Source: an uncultured Flavobacteriales bacterium
GTDB lineage: Bacteria; Bacteroidota; Bacteroidia; Flavobacteriales_D; Parvicellaceae
NCBI GenBank assembly: GCA_943788115.1
Contig: CALSPA010000004.1
Span: 1 to 64,000 of the forward strand
Reading direction: 5' to 3'
Length of the DNA: 64,000 nucleotides
In this document: positions 27,621 to 35,777 of the stretch, piece by piece
Numbering within the stretch: the first letter of the stretch is position 1
Layout: each line of letters begins with the position of its first letter
Translations under genes and position numbers: made by a program
Notes under the pieces: model-generated
What the model was told of the DNA's origin: nothing
Database searches by the model: none
What the model saw: the letters and a program-made list of their open reading frames with translations, nothing else

Positions 27621-28763
27621 TTATTTCTGTGAATTCATATTTGTTAATTGGCGGAATAATGAATGAATTTTTGTGTTTTCATATATCCCACAAAATTTTT
27701 CTGCACCTGGTCCTGACGCCAAAACGGGAACCATTGTGCTGCTATGACCTCCGGTTGAAAAAACAGGAGTTAGCTTATTATAGTCTCTAGTAATTGTCAT
27801 AAAAGGTCCAAAACCCTGCTCAGCAGCCATGGTGAATCCACCAGTTTCGTGATCAGCAGTAACTATGACTAATGTATTCCCTTGCTTTTCAGCAAAATCT
27901 AAAGCAGCTCCCACAGCTAAATCAAAGTCAAGAACTTCCTGAATTACATATTCGCTACTATTTGCATGCCCCCCCCAATCAATCTGAGACCCTTCAATCA
28001 TTAAAAAAAATGGTTCTGATTTATTATTAAGAAATTCAATTGATCTAACTGTTGCATCACTCAAGAAATTATCTCTACCTAAATGTTTAGCTTGCATGCC
28101 GTCTGGTGAAAGCAAAAAAGCCAATTTCTCTTGATTATTATCTGGTAGTGTTAAAACTGAATTTGTATCTACAAAAAATCCTTTTTGTTCTAATGAATCA
28201 AAATAATTTAAAGAGTCAGTTCTGTTTATAAACCAATTATATCCGCCTCCAGCAATAAAATCAACGTCACTGTAAACTAAATCTTTAGCGATCTCTTGCT
28301 GCATAAGTCTGCTAGAAACATGCGAATAAAATGACGCAGGAGTAGCGTGTGTTATTGAGGATGTTGAAACAAAACCTATGCTCCAGTCATTTTTTGCTAA
28401 TTCTTCGGATATTGTCTCAACTGCGTTAGTATCCATATCAACTCCAATAGCACCATTATATGTCTTTTTTCCTGTAGAAAAGGCGGTAGCACCAGCAGCA
28501 GAGTCTGTTATTTTATGAGACCCTGAGCGTGTTTTGGATAAGCCAACAAAAGGAAATCTTGAAAAATTAGGCTCCTTCTCCCCATAAAAATAGGCGCTAG
28601 AAAGTTGAGAAAGCCCCATACCATCTCCAATTAAAAAAATAATATTAAACTTTTCTGTTTGGGGCTCTTTATTAATCTGAGGGTTTATTTGAGTTTTAAC
28701 GTTACAGCTAATAAAGGTCAAGCAACATGTTAAGATGTAAAACTTAAGTAAGGTGTAATTCAT
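27621..28763 (-). CDS. Alkaline phosphatase lipoprotein
   Basis: 380 residues with a lipoprotein signal (LTFISC, Cys20). The alkaline phosphatase fold shows IFLIGDGMGLSQ (metal-binding Asp47), the nucleophile Ser88 in TDSAAGATAFSTG, the metal ligands DWGGHANS, TADHETGGF and GGHSSTMVPV. It releases phosphate from phosphomonoesters outside the cytoplasm. Length is shorter than E. coli PhoA, as usual for Bacteroidota members. The upstream gene (28816) is a lipoprotein of unknown function; no Pho box was recognised. Confidence 0.92.
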   Translation of the reverse strand: MNYTLLKFYILTCCLTFISCNVKTQINPQINKEPQTEKFNIIFLIGDGMGLSQLSSAYFYGEKEPNFSRFPFVGLSKTRSGSHKITDSAAGATAFSTGKKTYNGAIGVDMDTNAVETISEELAKNDWSIGFVSTSSITHATPASFYSHVSSRLMQQEIAKDLVYSDVDFIAGGGYNWFINRTDSLNYFDSLEQKGFFVDTNSVLTLPDNNQEKLAFLLSPDGMQAKHLGRDNFLSDATVRSIEFLNNKSEPFFLMIEGSQIDWGGHANSSEYVIQEVLDFDLAVGAALDFAEKQGNTLVIVTADHETGGFTMAAEQGFGPFMTITRDYNKLTPVFSTGGHSSTMVPVLASGPGAEKFCGIYENTKIHSLFRQLTNMNSQK

Positions 28764-28815
28764 AGGCTTAATTAATTACCTATAAACTTACTAAATTCAA
28801 ACATACTATTTGGCT

Positions 28816-29487
28816 TTATAAAAAGATTGCTATTAAAAGAATTAAAATCAAAACTGAAACTGTCGCCAAAATAACTAATACTATTTTCCCTACAATTTTA
28901 AGTGCCTTAAGTACACCAAGTCCAAAAGTGTCCCAGCCGTTCTTTGGCTTAATTTTATTATCTAAAGATTTATTATTATAACTTAATGTTTCAGATTGTT
29001 TTATATTCACTTTATTGGATTCATTTTTATAAGCCTTTTTTATAACTGTAATTTTTTTAATCTCTTTTTTACTTATGTAAATGTTACGCTTGTTATTTAC
29101 TTTAATAAAATATCCTTCTTGTTCTATTTTAGTGATAACCGCAAAATACACCTTACCGTTATTTAGCTCTAATTTAACACTGTCCCCTATTCCATAAGTT
29201 AAGTTTTCATTTTTTAGAACTATTTCAAATTCATTTTTTTGTTTCTCGCTGTTAGTTTTTACCACTATTCTTTCAAGTTTCGGGTTGTTGCGTTTAGTAT
29301 TCTCCAGTGTTTTAATTTGAGAATAAATAGAAACAGAACTTGGAGTTGTAGCTGGAGCTATAAAATGACTCACGTTACTCTTTCTTACAAGGGGTTGCCC
29401 TTTTAGATAAAGACTATTATTTAATGAACAAGAAACCATAAAAATATTACAAACCGTTAATACAGTAATTATCATTTTATTTTTCAT
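28816..29487 (-). CDS. Lipoprotein with C-terminal membrane segment, unknown function
   Basis: 223 residues: a lipoprotein signal (IFMVSC, Cys20), a charged region with a small beta domain (GDSVKLELNNGKVYFAVITKIEQEGYFIKV, resembling an SH3-like or Kyrpides-type surface module), a Lys/Asn-rich linker, and a hydrophobic end (KIVGKIVLVILATVSVLILILLIAIFL). The pairing of an N-terminal lipid anchor and a C-terminal membrane helix is common in Bacteroidota small exported proteins of unknown role. No family recognised. Confidence 0.65.
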   Translation of the reverse strand: MKNKMIITVLTVCNIFMVSCSLNNSLYLKGQPLVRKSNVSHFIAPATTPSSVSIYSQIKTLENTKRNNPKLERIVVKTNSEKQKNEFEIVLKNENLTYGIGDSVKLELNNGKVYFAVITKIEQEGYFIKVNNKRNIYISKKEIKKITVIKKAYKNESNKVNIKQSETLSYNNKSLDNKIKPKNGWDTFGLGVLKALKIVGKIVLVILATVSVLILILLIAIFL

Positions 29488-29625
29488 GGTATAAAACTAG
29501 CCTAAATCGGTTAATGAAAAAATAAGAAAAACAAATAAAAAGGATGTTTAAAAAAAAAATAAAAGAATTCAAACAACTTAAAATCAATTAATTAAATATA
29601 TAGAAAAGGATTTTATTTCTTCTTT

Positions 29626-30336
29626 TTAGAAGAGAACAGGATTGTGCTTTTTTAGTTGCTGATCAAGTAGCATAGCATTTGCACAAATTTCATCAAGATA
29701 TAGCCAGAAAACCGGACTGTGGTTTTTAACTTTTACATGAGCTAATTCATGTAGAATTACATAATCAATTAGTTTCTCAGGCAAACGCATTAAGTGTAAG
29801 CTTAAATTTATATTATTTAAATGCGAGCAACTACCCCATCTAGTTTTTGTGTTTCTTATAGTTACTTTGCCATAGTTTATTCCATTAATTAAGGCAAGCT
29901 GAGCTAGTCTATTTGGCAAATATTCTTTAGCTTCTATTCTCCAAATTTTTATAACCTCTTTTTTTATTTGATCTTGAATAATTGAACCCTTAGCAGTGTC
30001 ATTATCAGGCAAAAGAATTGAAATTGTCTTCTCACACTTAACAACTTTTAGTTCTTTTTCACTATGCGAAATAAAATTGATTAAATGGTGTTTTGTTGAA
30101 TAGCTTTCACCCACTTCAAAAACTCTCTGCTCATTTTGTTGAGAGAGGCATTTTTGATTACTTTTTTTTATCCAATTTATTCTAGACAAAACAAAATTCT
30201 CAGCTGAACTATAAGAGGCAAAAAGAGGAACAGAAACTTTAACACCGCCAAAAGGCTTAATTCGTATAATAATTCGTTTAGCTCTTTTACTTTTTAAAAA
30301 GGTAATCGGAATGCCGTCAAAATCTTTAGAATACAA
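29626..30336 (-). CDS. YgjP-like zinc metallopeptidase (M48-related)
   Basis: 236 residues. Zinc-binding HELAH (196-200) with the third ligand His206 in KNHSPVFW and the preceding TRWGSC (165-170) identify the YgjP/WLM-like DUF45 family. There is no signal peptide, so it is cytoplasmic. Substrates are unknown. It is the last gene of a minus-strand run with the choice-of-anchor V gene two bases upstream. Confidence 0.9.
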   Translation of the reverse strand: MYSKDFDGIPITFLKSKRAKRIIIRIKPFGGVKVSVPLFASYSSAENFVLSRINWIKKSNQKCLSQQNEQRVFEVGESYSTKHHLINFISHSEKELKVVKCEKTISILLPDNDTAKGSIIQDQIKKEVIKIWRIEAKEYLPNRLAQLALINGINYGKVTIRNTKTRWGSCSHLNNINLSLHLMRLPEKLIDYVILHELAHVKVKNHSPVFWLYLDEICANAMLLDQQLKKHNPVLF

Positions 30337-30338
30337 GA

Positions 30339-31202
30339 CTAATTAATTGCAATTTTTCTTGTAACTACATTGTTGTCTAAAAATAACGACACTAAGTAAA
30401 TGCCTTCAGAAAGTGGCGTTGTTTGAAGAGTTGATTGGTTTTGACCTGCAGCTATAGAAATATCTTCAACATGAACACACTTGCCTTCAATATTATACAC
30501 TTTAACAAAGGCTAAATCAGAATTATAGAAATTGCTAAACTCTAAATTTATTCTATTGTTATTGTAAAATGCAATAAAAGATTGTTCCAACTTTTCTCTA
30601 TCAGATTCAATTGAAAAAGGGTTTCCTGCAGATTGTAAAGTAAACTGTCCTAAGTAAATTTGATCACCTGCATTTCCACCATCAGCATTGCTTACATTGT
30701 AAGCATAATAAAAAGTAACATCTCCAAGACTTGTGGAAGGTGCAGACCAGTCAAAATTCCAAGAGTTTTGATTTGTTCCAGATGCGGTTTGATTAATATA
30801 AGTGTTGCCGGCACCAGAAACAGATGTTGTGTTTGTTGGGTCAGTTACTATTAAAGCTCCTGCATTTGTATTCCCTGAATTTTCTAATGCAACTACTTGG
30901 AAACCATTTTTATTCGCACCATTATTTATAGATAATGTCATGTTATAAGTAAGCCCTGGTTGATATTCATTGTTTGAGCCAGAAAAAGTGATACTTGATG
31001 TTGTGCTTCCATCATTAGCACCACCACCGTGGCATGCAGTACAATTTGCTTCACCCGGAGCTCCTGTTCTTGAAGCTGGCGCACCACCAGTAAAAAAATT
31101 ATTTGCTTGATTGTGTAGACTAAATTCATAATTGTTGCTTACGAATGAATTTAACGAAAGGCAACCTATGATTAAAAGCGAGGGGAATATTAATTTTTTC
31201 AT
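30339..31202 (-). CDS. Choice-of-anchor V protein with CxxCH and T9SS domain
   Basis: 287 residues. The signal peptide ends near residue 19, followed by ASRTGAPGEANCTACHGGG, an N-terminal CxxCH motif expected to bind one haem c (or a redox cysteine pair). The next 120 residues are the Reeler-like choice-of-anchor V beta-sandwich (ITFSGSNNEYQPGLTYNMTLSINNG), and the end is a type A sorting domain (FVKVYNIEGKCVHVED ... NVVTRKIAIN). It is therefore a possibly haem-bearing protein delivered to the cell surface. It lies in one operon with a CxxCH lipoprotein 14 bases upstream. Confidence 0.85.
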   Translation of the reverse strand: MKKLIFPSLLIIGCLSLNSFVSNNYEFSLHNQANNFFTGGAPASRTGAPGEANCTACHGGGANDGSTTSSITFSGSNNEYQPGLTYNMTLSINNGANKNGFQVVALENSGNTNAGALIVTDPTNTTSVSGAGNTYINQTASGTNQNSWNFDWSAPSTSLGDVTFYYAYNVSNADGGNAGDQIYLGQFTLQSAGNPFSIESDREKLEQSFIAFYNNNRINLEFSNFYNSDLAFVKVYNIEGKCVHVEDISIAAGQNQSTLQTTPLSEGIYLVSLFLDNNVVTRKIAIN

Positions 31203-31216
31203 AATTTATTTGTTTT

Positions 31217-31570
31217 TTAATTATTTGGAGCGCCAGATTCTATCCAGCACTGAACTTTATTAATGAGCGAATCAGCAAGTTTTGGGCTATTTTGAGGCAT
31301 TGCACTAAAAGAAGGGTCATGCTGAATAGCTTTTAAAATGTCATCTTTCACAGCAAATACAGAAGAGTAATCGTTAAAAATTGGTGAGATAGAACTATGA
31401 CAACCGTAACAATTAGCACTTAATAACGGATCTATGTCGTTCATAAATGATACAGGATTAATTGAATCACATACATTACTATTAGGAATTATTTCAGCAG
31501 CTGCTTTGTCTTTGGAGCAGCTAAATAATAATAAAGCTAAAATAACTATTAGAAGTAAATTGTATTTCAT
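31217..31570 (-). CDS. Cytochrome-c-like lipoprotein
   Basis: 117 residues with a lipoprotein signal (LLLFSC, Cys18) and one CYGCH haem-c motif (SANCYGCHSS) plus an axial-Met candidate in FSAMPQNSPKLADSLINKVQCWI. The arrangement fits a monohaem cytochrome c domain of the kind found next to choice-of-anchor V proteins. It could pass electrons between envelope proteins, or the motif may serve another role. It is divergent from the DUF5777 gene, 29 bases away. Confidence 0.82.
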   Translation of the reverse strand: MKYNLLLIVILALLLFSCSKDKAAAEIIPNSNVCDSINPVSFMNDIDPLLSANCYGCHSSISPIFNDYSSVFAVKDDILKAIQHDPSFSAMPQNSPKLADSLINKVQCWIESGAPNN

Positions 31571-31599
31571 TTTTCTAAATTTACTACTTTTAAAGACGA

Positions 31600-32514
31600 A
31601 TGAAAAATATTATTAGTTGCTCCAAGAGATTTTTTTTATCCCTTATCGCCTTTTGTTTTTGTTTTTATAGTTTTAACGCACAAGATGAATGGGATTTTGA
31701 TGAATCATCTTCTGTTGATGATTTAGGTGCTACATTTAACGACACTAGAGTAGTAAATGGTCATTCGGTCGAGACCCTAGAAGCTAAAACATTAGATCTG
31801 AGAATTTCACATCGTTTTGGAGATATTGCGGTTCCTTCAGCAGGGAGGTCACTTTATGGACTAGACAATTCTACAGATATTCGAATTGGTTTTGAGTATG
31901 GTATAACAGAAAAATTAATGGTTGGCGCAGGTAGATCTAAAGGATTTCCTGCTAGTGAGTTCTGGGATGGTTTAATAAAATATAAAATTCTTTCTCAAAA
32001 CAATAAAACACCAATAAGCCTTTCTATAGCATCTTCAATATTTATTACTTCAAGAATTAATTCCTCTGACACAACAAGTCTTTGGTGCTTTAAATACAAT
32101 ACCGAAAACAATTTTCAGGCATTTAATCATCGAATTAGTTATTTCACACAATTAATCTTGGCACATAATTTGAATAACAAATTAAGTATTCAGTTAAGTG
32201 GCGGATTTTTACATAGAAATTTTGTTGCTTTTGCCGATCAGAATTCAAATTTAGTAATGGGTGCAATGACAAAATTCAACGTTTATAAAAAAATAAGTTT
32301 AGTTGGTGAATACTATTATGTAGTTAGAAAAAACAACATCGGATATGTAAACCCTTTAGCAATTTCTGTTGAAATTAAAACATTTGCTCATGTGTTTCAG
32401 CTTAACTTTATGAATTCCAAAGGTATTGGAGAAGGGCAGTTTTTGCCATATACATCTAGTAAATGGCTAGATGGAGAATTTAGATTTGGATTTACCATAT
32501 CAAGACATTTTTAA
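31600..32514 (+). CDS. DUF5777 family beta-barrel protein
   Basis: 304 residues: signal peptide (SFNAQ), an acidic N-terminus (DEWDFDESSSVDDLG), then barrel strands with THRFGD-type motifs (LDLRISHRFGDIAVPSAGRS, IRIGFEYGITEKLMVGAGRS), the DUF5777 pattern. It is predicted to sit in the outer membrane. It shares its divergent promoter region with the CxxCH lipoprotein and is followed directly by a YceI gene, so it may be part of the same redox or lipid-carrier module. Confidence 0.85.
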   Translation: MKNIISCSKRFFLSLIAFCFCFYSFNAQDEWDFDESSSVDDLGATFNDTRVVNGHSVETLEAKTLDLRISHRFGDIAVPSAGRSLYGLDNSTDIRIGFEYGITEKLMVGAGRSKGFPASEFWDGLIKYKILSQNNKTPISLSIASSIFITSRINSSDTTSLWCFKYNTENNFQAFNHRISYFTQLILAHNLNNKLSIQLSGGFLHRNFVAFADQNSNLVMGAMTKFNVYKKISLVGEYYYVVRKNNIGYVNPLAISVEIKTFAHVFQLNFMNSKGIGEGQFLPYTSSKWLDGEFRFGFTISRHF

Positions 32515-32524
32515 AAATAAAAAC

Positions 32525-33040
32525 ATGAAAAAACAAATTTTACTTATTGTAAGTGCTTTACTAATTAGTACATCAATTTTTTGCCAATCTCTAAAAATAA
32601 ATAGCGAAAACGCGGTCGTTAATTTTAATTTTATTTCTGAAAAAACTGTAGGAACAGTTACAGGAATCAATGCCACAATAAATTTTGACGCAAGTAATTT
32701 AAGTATTTCATCAATTGAAGGAACAGCAGATGTAAAAACACTGTCAACTAAAAATAAAATGCGAGATAATCACTTGCAACAAGAAGACATGTTTAACGTA
32801 GAAGAATATCCTACAATGGATTTTAAAAGTAGCTTAATTAGCAAAACAGAAAAAGGGTTTACAATGAAAGGGTTGCTAAAAATTAAAGGCACTGAAAAAG
32901 AAGTAGAAATCAATTTTACTTACAGTGAAAAGACTTTTATTGGAAAAACAATAATATATTCGAATGATTTTGATGTATTCTCTAGAAAGAAAAGAGAAGA
33001 CAGTAAAGTCCTTATTAAAATGACAATACCAATTATTTAG
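32525..33040 (+). CDS. YceI-like lipid-binding protein
   Basis: 171 residues from the ATG at 32525, chosen because the signal peptide MKKQILLIVSALLISTSIFC begins there; a longer in-frame start upstream lies inside the DUF5777 gene. YceI features: VVNFNFISEKTVGTVTGINATI, LSTKNKMRDNHLQQEDMFNVEEYPTMDFKS, and a closing beta barrel. YceI proteins bind isoprenoids such as quinones in the periplasm. The gene follows DUF5777 and precedes an ABC transporter by eight bases, so all may be cotranscribed. Confidence 0.88.
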   Translation: MKKQILLIVSALLISTSIFCQSLKINSENAVVNFNFISEKTVGTVTGINATINFDASNLSISSIEGTADVKTLSTKNKMRDNHLQQEDMFNVEEYPTMDFKSSLISKTEKGFTMKGLLKIKGTEKEVEINFTYSEKTFIGKTIIYSNDFDVFSRKKREDSKVLIKMTIPII

Positions 33041-33048
33041 ACGTTACA

Positions 33049-33942
33049 TTGGACACAATATTAAAAATAGATTCTCTTACAAAGAAGTATCCTTCGCTCT
33101 TTGCGGTAAGCCAACTTTCACTCTCCATTGATAAAGGGAGTGTCTTTGGTTTACTTGGGCCAAATGGAAGTGGCAAAACAACCACGCTAGGAATTATTTT
33201 AGGGGTTACCAGCGCAACTTCAGGAAACTTTTCTTGGTTTGGCAAAAACAATAGCTCAAGTGATAGAAAAAAAATTGGAGCTCTTCTTGAAACACCAAAT
33301 TTTTACTCTTATTTAAGTGCTAAATCAAACCTTAAAATTTCCGCAAAAATAAAAGGTGTTGATTATAAAGATATTGACAGGGTTGCTGAAATTGTTAATT
33401 TAAAAGACCGTTTAAATGATAAGTTTAAAACCTATTCTTTAGGGATGAAACAACGACTTGCAATAGCAGCTGCACTTTTAGGCAAACCAGAAGTTTTAGT
33501 GTTGGATGAGCCTACAAATGGCTTAGACCCTCAAGGGATAGCGGAGATAAGAACTGTAATTCAGAATATTTCCAAAATTGGAGTTACTATAATTCTAGCA
33601 AGCCATGCTTTAGATGAGGTAGAAAAAGTTTGTAGCCATGTTTGTGTAATTAAAAAAGGTAAATCGCTTATTCAAGGCAATGTTAATGATGTTTTAGTGG
33701 GTGAAAACTTAATTGAAGTTGCATCTTCTGAAAAAGAGAAACTAAAAGAACTAGCAACTACCTTTTCTGGTTTTAAAACACTAAAAGAAGAAAATTATTA
33801 TTTATTAGTTACTCTTCAAGATAGCTCTTCATCTATTGAGTTTAGCAAGTATTTAATAACGAACAACATAATAATAACTCACTTTGTAAAAAGAACTAAG
33901 AGTCTTGAAGAATTCTTTCTAGAAACCACTAAAGATGCTTGA
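33049..33942 (+). CDS. ABC transporter ATP-binding protein
   Basis: 297 residues with Walker A (GPNGSGKT, 37-44), signature YSLGMKQRL, Walker B (VLVLDEPTNGLDP) and the H-loop (LASHALDEVEK). The C-terminal ~80 residues are an extra domain typical of ATPases paired with simple ABC-2 permeases. It energises the permease encoded next. The start appears to be TTG (LDTILKI) eight bases after the YceI stop; no ATG fits. Substrate unknown. Confidence 0.93.
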   Translation: MDTILKIDSLTKKYPSLFAVSQLSLSIDKGSVFGLLGPNGSGKTTTLGIILGVTSATSGNFSWFGKNNSSSDRKKIGALLETPNFYSYLSAKSNLKISAKIKGVDYKDIDRVAEIVNLKDRLNDKFKTYSLGMKQRLAIAAALLGKPEVLVLDEPTNGLDPQGIAEIRTVIQNISKIGVTIILASHALDEVEKVCSHVCVIKKGKSLIQGNVNDVLVGENLIEVASSEKEKLKELATTFSGFKTLKEENYYLLVTLQDSSSSIEFSKYLITNNIIITHFVKRTKSLEEFFLETTKDA

Positions 33943-34717
33943 TTTAATCTCAATAGAATACATAAAACTTAAAAACAATAGTTCTTTTTGGATTATTCTT
34001 GTTTTCTACATGCTTATTAGCTTTTATGTTGTAGGTAAAGCAGATTCACTTCCAACAGGTAGTGATGTTTTTGCAAACCCTCTTCAATTTCCTATGATAT
34101 GGCTTACAAGCACCTATTGCGCAAGTTTTTTAGTGCTATTTCCCTCTATTTTAATCATTTTAAATATTGGAAATGAATTTAAATATAAAACAGCCAAGCA
34201 ACATGTTATTGATGGGTTAAGTAAAACCACTTTTATTCTTTCTAAGTTTATCTCTGTTTGTCTTATTGCAACCATTATTACTATCTATGTAATACTACTT
34301 TCTTTATTTTTAGGATGGCAGTCTGGAGGAGAAGTTCAAGACTTTTTTGGTGAACAATTTAGTTTTATTGCAGGCTTTTATATTCAACTAATAGGTGTTC
34401 TTTCTTTTGCATTTTTTATTTCAATTCTGTTTAAAAGAACAGGGATTTCAATAGTTGTTTTTGTTGGTTACTATTTCATTGAGGTTATCTTATATTATCT
34501 AATATTTGAAGACAGCCCAATAAGAGATTACTTACCATTAGAAGTGTTCAACAGTTTAACTTTTAGTCCTATTAAAGATAATTTAGATAGCTTTTCTGGT
34601 TTATCAATTCCAGAATTTAAACTTTCACTAAACTGGTTTTCTGCTGCAATTGGAGCTATTTATATTGCAATATGTCTATCACTTTCTATTCTAATTTTCA
34701 ACAGAAGGGATGTTTAA
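33935..34717 (+). CDS. ABC-2 type transporter permease
   Basis: 260 residues with six membrane segments (about 17-37, 67-90, 105-130, 150-170, 175-195, 230-252). It overlaps the ATPase gene by 8 bases, a usual sign of translational coupling. ABC-2 permeases of this type export lipids, peptides, polysaccharides or antibiotics. The end is convergent with the SprF-like gene, 16 bases away. Confidence 0.88.
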   Translation: MLDLISIEYIKLKNNSSFWIILVFYMLISFYVVGKADSLPTGSDVFANPLQFPMIWLTSTYCASFLVLFPSILIILNIGNEFKYKTAKQHVIDGLSKTTFILSKFISVCLIATIITIYVILLSLFLGWQSGGEVQDFFGEQFSFIAGFYIQLIGVLSFAFFISILFKRTGISIVVFVGYYFIEVILYYLIFEDSPIRDYLPLEVFNSLTFSPIKDNLDSFSGLSIPEFKLSLNWFSAAIGAIYIAICLSLSILIFNRRDV

Positions 34718-34733
34718 ACAATAAAGTCCTTTT

Positions 34734-35777
34734 TTACATGAATTTAGGTTGCAAAAAAGCTCCGCCACCTTTAGAAAAAAGCTCAGGATTTCTATACCTT
34801 AATGTGAATTCAAAACCTCCTTTAGAACGAGTAGCTGTTGCCAATTTTGATGTATTAAAATCATAGCTTAATAATAATAAATAATCTCCCAAATCAACAC
34901 CAAAAGAAGGAGCAATAGCATCTAACCACCTGTAATGAGCTCCGAATAATAATGATGCTTCGCTAATTGTTCCAGTATGTCTTGATTCTTCCCTTAATTT
35001 TAAACGAATTAAGCTGCCAAAAGTTATCTCTTTTTGAGGCCCTTGAAACGCAAGTAAATATGAAGGCATTAACGACATTTTAAAGTACCTAATTCCAATA
35101 TTAAATGACCCGTGCGTAATTATTTTTGGATATAATCTGTCCTGAGTGTAAAAATTCAAATTTGGTCTATTCAGATGAAAAAATGCTGCCCCTATATTTA
35201 CAATAAACATGTCATTGGCTGCAATATTTGATTCTCCCGAAGCATAATTCCAAGTCGCACCTGCACTTACATCAAAAAATGAAAAAGGCTCAAAAAGATT
35301 CATCTCCCCAGTTGATATGTTAGGATCATATCCAGACCCAACAAATTGAGAACCAGTCATTGCATTGGTCATGTCCATGTTGTACTGATTAAACGTTGCT
35401 TGAATCCCAACGGTCATAGTCATTTGTTTATTTAAAGAAAGGATGTTAGCAGCAGTAATGTCAACTTGAGTTGAACCAAGGTTTAAATCTCCAGCTCTAT
35501 CATTAACAACATCAATTCCTAGACCCAGGTAGCTGTTTTTCCATTTGTATTTAAAAATGGGCAGATCTACAGAAAATGCAAAGGTTTTGAATGGCGAATT
35601 AATGCTAGACCATTGATTTCGGTAATTACTAATTACTCGAAGGTCACCCTTAAAGGCGCCAGCATTAGCTGGATTTAGTTTCAATGGAGCGTTATAAAAT
35701 TGTGTAAAGTGAAGGTCTTGAGAATTCACTAAAACAAAAGGAAATAAAACCAATATGAAAAAAGTTCTTTTTATCAT
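34734..35777 (-). CDS. PorP/SprF family T9SS outer-membrane protein
   Basis: 347 residues with a signal peptide and the family opening QDLHFTQFYNAPLKLNPANAGAF, followed by barrel strands (ISNYRNQWSSI, YLGLGIDVVNDRAGDLNLG). PorP/SprF proteins act with T9SS; SprF is needed for export of the type B cargo SprB. The start overlaps the stop of the preceding type B cargo gene by four bases, so this protein is probably the dedicated partner of that cargo. Confidence 0.92.
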   Translation of the reverse strand: MIKRTFFILVLFPFVLVNSQDLHFTQFYNAPLKLNPANAGAFKGDLRVISNYRNQWSSINSPFKTFAFSVDLPIFKYKWKNSYLGLGIDVVNDRAGDLNLGSTQVDITAANILSLNKQMTMTVGIQATFNQYNMDMTNAMTGSQFVGSGYDPNISTGEMNLFEPFSFFDVSAGATWNYASGESNIAANDMFIVNIGAAFFHLNRPNLNFYTQDRLYPKIITHGSFNIGIRYFKMSLMPSYLLAFQGPQKEITFGSLIRLKLREESRHTGTISEASLLFGAHYRWLDAIAPSFGVDLGDYLLLLSYDFNTSKLATATRSKGGFEFTLRYRNPELFSKGGGAFLQPKFM

